Origin: Fennellomyces sp. T-0311
Lineage: Eukaryota > Mucoromycota > Mucoromycetes > Mucorales > Lichtheimiaceae
Reading direction: 5' to 3'
Length of the DNA: 64,000 bases
Assembly (NCBI GenBank): GCA_025266875.1
Contig: JALLLT010000006.1
Coordinates: forward strand, 558,001-622,000
Shown: one piece after another, positions 58,329-64,000 of the stretch
Numbering within the stretch: the first letter of the stretch is position 1
Layout: each line of letters begins with the position of its first letter
Notes under the pieces: generated by a model
The model's database searches: none
What the model was told of the DNA's origin: nothing
What the model saw: only the letters and a program-made list of their open reading frames with translations
Translations under genes and position numbers: made by a program

Positions 58329-61300
58329 ATGATACACCCACTTGCACAGGAACAGCAAACTTCCTCTTCCTCTCATCATCATCTCAACGCAGGGACGACT
58401 TCCCCTGCCTCATTCGCAAACACCGACATGTCCGCCTCTACTTCTGCCATAGACAAGATCGATGGTGGAGATGTCTCCTCCTCGCAGCAGCACCGCCCCA
58501 TCAGCGACGCATATTATGACCCTCATTTTTATGCACCCCAATCTCCGGAACTGCCTTATCCCCGGCTCCATCAGCAAAATCAACAGCGCGCTTATTCCGT
58601 CACAGCAATGCCGAGCGAACTGCAACGAGCGGTGTTGCGCCATCAGCAGCAATTAGCAGAACAGCGCCAGCAGCAGCTCTTGTCCACCCCAGATCAGCCG
58701 TGGTGGCAATACTACTACCAGCTTTATCACTACCACCCGCCCGCTGGACGTAAGCCCACAGTGTTTGGACCATATCTCCTGCTCCAGACACTGGGCGAAG
58801 GCGAATTTGGTAAAGTCAAATTGGGCATCCATATCGAGACTGGCCAAGAGGTAGTGTTGTTTGGTTTGCGCTGTTTGTGCAGAATTCTCATGTGTTTGTT
58901 GTGCTAGGTGGCGATCAAACTAATTAAAAAGGATAACATCGACTCGTCCACCCGGATGAGCAAAGTGGAGCGCGAGATCTCCGTGTTGCGGGCAAGTATA
59001 GCACCATCCAATCCAGGTACCAATGCTGACTCGTGAATCTATAGAAAGTGCGCCATCCGTACATCGTAAAGCTATATGATGTGATCGAGACCGAACGCTA
59101 CATCGGCATCATCCTGCAGTGTGCATCAGGTAAAATTAAAAAGTTGCTTCGTGCATTGGGGATGTATCGCTAACCGCCGTGGCTTCCACAGGGGGCGAGC
59201 TCTTCGAGTACATCCTGGCGCACCGCTATCTCAAGGAAAAGGACGCTAGTCGGTTGTTTGCGCAGCTGATCAGTGGTGTGCATTACATGCACAAAAAACA
59301 CATCATCCATAGAGACCTTAAACTGGTGAGAAAATGGGGTTGAAATCCGAGCAACAAGTCCGCTTACGCATGTGGTGGTGGGTCATGCATTCTATTTTTT
59401 AGGAGAACCTGCTTTTGGACCGAAACCGCTGCATCATCATCACAGACTTTGGATTCGCCAACCAGTTCTCGTCCGCCAAGGACGACCTGATGTCCACCTC
59501 CTGTGGCTCGCCCTGTTACGCAGCGCCCGAACTGGTAATCAGCGAGGGTCTCTACGTCGGTTCAGCAGTCGATATATGGTCATGTGGCGTGATCTTGTAC
59601 GCCATGTTGTGTGGCTACCTTCCTTTTGACGACGATCCAGCCAATCCAGACGGCGACAATATTAATCTGCTCTACAAATATATCCTCAACACCGAGCTCG
59701 CCTTTCCGGACTATGTGAGTGCTGATGCCCGCGATCTGTTGCGCAAAATGCTGGTCCCCGATCCAGCAAAGAGATGCACCATGCAGACCATCATGGACCA
59801 TCCGTGGCTCAGGCCTCACCATACGCTGTTCGACAAGTCGCTCCGTGAGCTGGAATTGGAGGCGATGGCTTCCGCTGAATTGCCACTGCCTACTCCCGCC
59901 GAGGAAGACAGGGTCCCAACACCTCCAAAGTCGACAGAAGTTGTCGTGCCCGCGTCGCCTAAGCAACTGCCCGCAGATCAGACAGTTCCTTCGGTTGCCG
60001 ACAACAATGACGACCAAATGGATGTTGACCCAGCACCCGCGCCAATTAAGGAGGGTGCCAAACAAGAAGATGCAGAAGAAAGGGAAATCCAGAAGGAACA
60101 CGAGTCGATTCAGCCAGAAAGGCCAACACCACTTGCTGAAGTTGACACGGTTACGCGCGACATTTCATCCATGGAGCTCCCAGCTTCCGTTCACACCGAG
60201 TCAACCAGTACCACCACGGCAGAGGATAAAGAAATGCCCGATGCACCATCTACGACAGAATCACCTCAACCCACGCGCTCGACTAGCAAAAAGGTTCATC
60301 AACGTGGTACAGAAATGATTAAGAATTTGTTGTCAGTCTCGAAACCAGCGGCCACTCCTTCACGCTCGAGCAGTAACACCAGCAGCAATCGAAGACCATT
60401 CTCCATGTCTGCCGAACCACCACGAGCAACACAACCCGGCAATTCGATTCTGCACGCCAAATTTTTGTCCAGCGTTCAACGGCAACACGAGGCCACTGTA
60501 TCACCAAATAAACCACCTGTTGCCACCTCGCAAGAACAACCTCCGTTGTCCAGCATGAGCACACCCAATGGTATGACAGTAGATAAGCCCTTGCCACAGC
60601 GCCCCAAAGAACCTTCTCGAACAAGCATGTACCATCCTCGCCCGACACAACCCATTCCAGCTCCACCGACGCAATCCACTAGCACGAGAGGCACTCGACG
60701 TAAAGCCCTCAGCTTGCTTGTCAATCCAATGACAAACAATGCTGGAGATAGAAGAACAATCTCGTTTACAACGCGAAGACCCTCGACTCAACCAACACAC
60801 CCTCCCTCATCACCACGTCCAGATATCAAGCTGGCTGTAACCAAGGAAGAGCCACGACCACAATCCACTGTTTCCATGGCACCATCGGCATCCGAGCAGA
60901 GTACAACACGATTGCCACCTAGTCCAACCTCTCCAGATACAATGAGTCGTGAATACAAGCACAAGAGTGCAGGAAAGAAACTCATGGATTGGTTCAAGAA
61001 GAAGCCTCTGAGTAAGTTTTTCCGATCCTCGGTATGTTTCGTTTTGTTAACATGATGATAACAGGCACCAGAGACAATAACAACCGACTCCACGCCGATA
61101 TGATCATAAACTCTAGCCGAAACACTTCAACTTTGGGCAAATCGCTGGGATCATATGCAGTAGATTTCAAGGATGCCAAACTTCGCACTTATCATGGAGC
61201 TGTTGACCAGAATGCGTTGACGTCACGATCACCACAAGAGGTTCTCGTTGAAGTAAAGCAAACCTTGATTTCAATGGGCATCGATGTCAAAGACGACGGT

Positions 61301-61885
61301 GAATTCAAGCTCAAGTGCGTTCGTCGAAAACGTCGGTTGCCTGGCAACCCATCACCATCGTCATCTCACAGGGTCCATCACGGTAACAGCGCAAACGACC
61401 ACAAGAAACGCCGCATGATGATGACTTCAACTGGTCCACGGTTCCGCAACCTTTTACGACGCACCAGCAACACAGATCAGGGATCTGCTGTCGTTGTCGA
61501 CGAAGAAGCCAGTGCAATTATTTACGGCGACCCGGTGGTTGATCCAGGAGAAGAAGTTCGGTTCAGCATGGAAATATGCAAAATCAAGAATCTTCCAGGG
61601 TTGTATATTGTTGATATTCGTCGCATGCGCGGCAATGTTTGGTCTTACAAATTCCTGTATCATGCTGTATTGGGGGCATTGGATTTGGGCGGTAAGGGAG
61701 GATACATGTCGACACGCGCACCAACATCGAGCATCAATGAAAAACAACAGCAGCTGCTTCGGCCGCCTCATAATGACCTACAACAACAGCAAGAAAAGAA
61801 CCGAATCAGCATGGCAAGCAGCAGTAACAACAGTAGCTGTGTCATGGATGATACCATTTCCGAAGAACAAAAAGCTTCGTCTTAA
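58329..61885 (+). CDS. CAMK-type Ser/Thr protein kinase, Kin4-like, with C-terminal KA1 domain
   Basis: Six exons: 58329..58850, 58908..58995, 59049..59129, 59192..59325, 59403..61011, 61065..61885 (1084 aa). The first 145 residues are Gln/His/Ser-rich. The kinase domain spans ~146-415: glycine loop GEGEFGKV (156-163), VAIK Lys178, HRDLKLEN (270-277), DFG (290-292), activation loop [15 protein letters not shown] (304-318). T307 sits where yeast Kin4 is activated by Elm1. [30 protein letters not shown] and the overall wording match Kin4/Frk1. A long disordered Pro/Ser/Thr-rich linker follows. The KA1 domain (about 930-1065) ends in [20 protein letters not shown] and YHAVLGAL and should bind acidic phospholipids. 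In yeast, Kin4 holds mitotic exit when the spindle is mispositioned. Confidence 0.93.
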
Positions 61886-63446
61886 ATTTACCCTTCTTTT
61901 ATTATCATTATAAAAGTTTGCTTTTCATCTCGTTTTCATTCAAATACCCTCAATTGAAAATGGTTTACTCTTTCTCTTCTATTTATAATTAAATCTCACT
62001 CCACTCACATCACGCTAGCAACCATCAAACCTAATTACCGCCTCTACGTTTTCATCTGCTTATATTTCCTAATTAACCGTATGCGTCAAGTGTGTAACCT
62101 TAATCGATGTTACATTGCATAAATCACGGCCTGAGTGGACTCACACCTTAGTAATGAACAATACAAACCTGTGAGATGTGCAAATTAGCTGCTACGCGAT
62201 ACTAAGTATGTAACGGCGCATGTACTCTCATCCCAGCGCTACCGATGCTAATAGCTTTTGGATAGATGTCTTGCACCAGATATCAGAAAAAATATCAGTA
62301 CCCCAGCCAATTATCGAGTAAGTACAAATCGGGATGCTCGCACATCATAACGCCACTAAAGCACCACATGCAACGTACGATATTTCACCACGCAGATCTC
62401 TTACCCTTGATCCTGAATATTCAGTACGTGTCTAGTACAATAATACATTCTACGTATAAGATATACTGTGTAGTACGCGCACTTGGTGATAAAGTTCACC
62501 AGATGATAGGAGGGGAAGGGCAACGCTTCAAAATTTTGTCATTTTGTGGTTGAGGTTTTGCATTCAAAGTATCTAGTGAAAGAAGCCTTTTAGTGAATGG
62601 CTTTGCAATATCTTTAAAAAACGTAATAGATCTCTTTCTTGAGTGTGCTCGCACATGAATTAAAAGATATCCTACTTATAAGCTGCATAATAAGTGAACT
62701 AAATGGATACGCTGTTACACATGATTCGAAAACGCGTTTCTCATGTACTCTGGGGGCAGTTGATGATAGGCCAGGAGCATTATGGCTGGATATTGTTATA
62801 CATTTTGTGAATTTATGAAACACTTTATGCCGGAACTTACTACGTCCTAACAGAGGTGGATAATTAGGGTATATACTGAGTTTCCTGAAAGGAGGTCAAT
62901 TAATATGTGCATATTAAAGAAAATGGGATACCAATTCTCTAGTCGTCCGCGAAGTGAAGTGTCGGCTGCTTCAATAAGCCTACACATGAGTGCTTGGCTG
63001 CTTATTGGATAAAAGCACAATAATCAGATACAGCGTTTTTAATCCCGCAAACAAGCACAGATCGCCGATACAATATCGTAGTAAAAGGCTTTTTTTACCA
63101 CTTGTTTACAAACTCATCATTTTTCACGATTGAGAACATCCTCAAAATGCGAGCGCTACCGTTCATTACGATATAGTCGACGACAAAACAATCACGGTAC
63201 TTACCTTATATCACAGAGCCAGGCACCCTTTTTTTATAATATATAAGCACTGATATGACTAAAGAAAATAGCTTCAACGGGTTTATGCCAAAACGTACTG
63301 ATCTTTGATCACCAACGATTGCTGTAAGTATAAAAGAGGCTACATCGACTAGAAGCGACAGTAATCTTGACATTGCGAACGGGAAAACGTTTATGCGTCG
63401 AGCGAACTATAAAATTAGGGTAGATTAGAAAGATTATCTATCCTTC
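61886..63446. other. intergenic, no gene seen
   Basis: 1.56 kb of A/T-rich sequence between the kinase gene and the tRNA. T-rich sequence just after 61886 may serve the kinase 3' end. No gene is supported. Confidence 0.45.
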
Positions 63447-63519
63447 TGCCTACGATGTGAATCGAACACACGACCTTTGCTTTACGAGAGCAACGCTCTG
63501 CCATCTGAGCTACGGAGGC
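63447..63519 (-). tRNA. tRNA-Thr (anticodon CGU)
   Basis: The minus strand folds into a full cloverleaf. It has a 7-bp acceptor arm (GCCTCCG with CGTAGGC) and D arm GCTC...GAGC with the A-box AGCTCAGATGGCAGAG. The anticodon arm TTGCT-CTCGTAA-AGCAA places CGT at 34-36. The variable loop is AGGTC, and the T arm is GTGTG-TTCGATT-CACAT with B-box GTTCGATTC. The discriminator is A. There is no intron. One acceptor pair (5-68) is a C-U mismatch. The loop CTCGTAA is the usual form for tRNA-Thr(CGU), which reads ACG. The T-rich stretch expected as a Pol III terminator is weak here; TCTTT-like sequence is absent immediately downstream. Confidence 0.93.
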
Positions 63520-64000
63520 ATCTTCCACAGCATTTTCAGTGGAAGGATTATCCAGATATGGCGCTAAAAAAGCAATTTTTTATTTTTTAAAATATAAAAG
63601 ATTAGTAATTAAAAAAGACTATCAATAGCTACATATTATTTAATTTTAATGCTTAGAAGAGTTTTTATAATTTATTATTAAAGAAAATATAAATATATTT
63701 ATTTTTTTAATTTTTTAATAAGAGAATTTGTGGTATCGCTCAATTGGAAAGCTTCAAATGACGAGACCAAAAATAAGATAATGTTTTATTGAAGAGAACT
63801 ACTCTCTATTTATAATGATGATGAGTCGGGACGGAGAAGGTGAATGCTTTTCTATCAGAGCCGAATCCGTGTTATCGCCGTAATCCCTAATGACCATACT
63901 GCCTTATTACGAAGGAGTGGATAGTCATGCAGAGACTGAGTTAACGTGAATGGTCCTTCTTGAAGTCTGAACCCAGATCAAGGTCTCACTGACACACAAG
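63520..64000. other. A/T-rich block upstream of the tRNA, then possible mobile-element edge
   Basis: 63565-63720 is almost pure A/T, unlike any other part of the window, and lies just upstream (5') of the tRNA gene. From about 63730 composition returns to normal without an open frame, up to the window end. Position-specific insertion of retroelements next to tRNA genes is common in fungi, so the right-hand part may be the terminus of one. No terminal repeat or coding domain is visible. Confidence 0.3.

Noticed and set aside
63731..63742. TGGTATC sequence resembling a retrotransposon primer-binding site
   Set aside because: The match to known tRNA 3' complements stops after seven bases, and no flanking terminal repeat is visible.

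Overview
The window is nuclear DNA of a filamentous fungus, most likely an early-diverging (Mucoromycota-type) one. The grounds are intron-bearing genes with short GT-AG introns (mostly 45-190 bp), dense coding on both strands, several F-box/LRR genes, a PP1-targeting CBM21 protein, a Kin4-type kinase, and a multi-copy degenerate gene family of a kind I associate with Mucorales. The taxon is inferred from protein resemblance only.

Layout. 1-11.8 kb: 3' end of an unknown gene, a 7TM-RGS protein, an F-box/LRR protein, MCM7, a YheT/EMB8-type alpha/beta hydrolase (minus) and an Ost-alpha/TMEM184 membrane protein. 11.8-15.8 kb: gene-poor, with a 172-bp pogo-like MITE and a decayed minus-strand reading frame. 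15.8-37.3 kb: a PIN-like carrier, a coiled-coil protein ending in a PAM2-like motif, a sphingoid-base-kinase-like lipid kinase, a secretory helical protein, two neighbouring F-box/LRR genes (one with N-terminal TPRs like Dia2/Pof3), an aberrant homeodomain protein, a 102-aa acidic protein divergent from eIF1, a PEBP and a type II NADH dehydrogenase. 37.3-49.4 kb: a gene desert holding at least three decayed, differently ordered copies of one unknown gene family. 49.4-63.5 kb: PEX11, a glycogen-type PP1 subunit, a TALE homeodomain factor, a conserved protein with a possible mitochondrial presequence, a Kin4-like kinase with a KA1 domain, and tRNA-Thr(CGU) next to an extremely A/T-rich block at the right edge.

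The genes do not form one pathway. Recurrent themes are ubiquitin ligase adaptors (three F-box proteins), replication (MCM7 plus a Dia2-like F-box protein), signalling (RGS, PP1 subunit, Kin4, lipid kinase) and organelle function (NDH-2, PEX11). Exon structures were worked out by hand from splice sites and reading-frame continuity. For every spliced gene the exon lengths sum to a multiple of three. I did not find a new defence-type or otherwise self-contained system. The best candidates for something undescribed are the rearranged multi-copy family, the homeodomain with Asp at position 51, and the PAM2-bearing coiled-coil protein.
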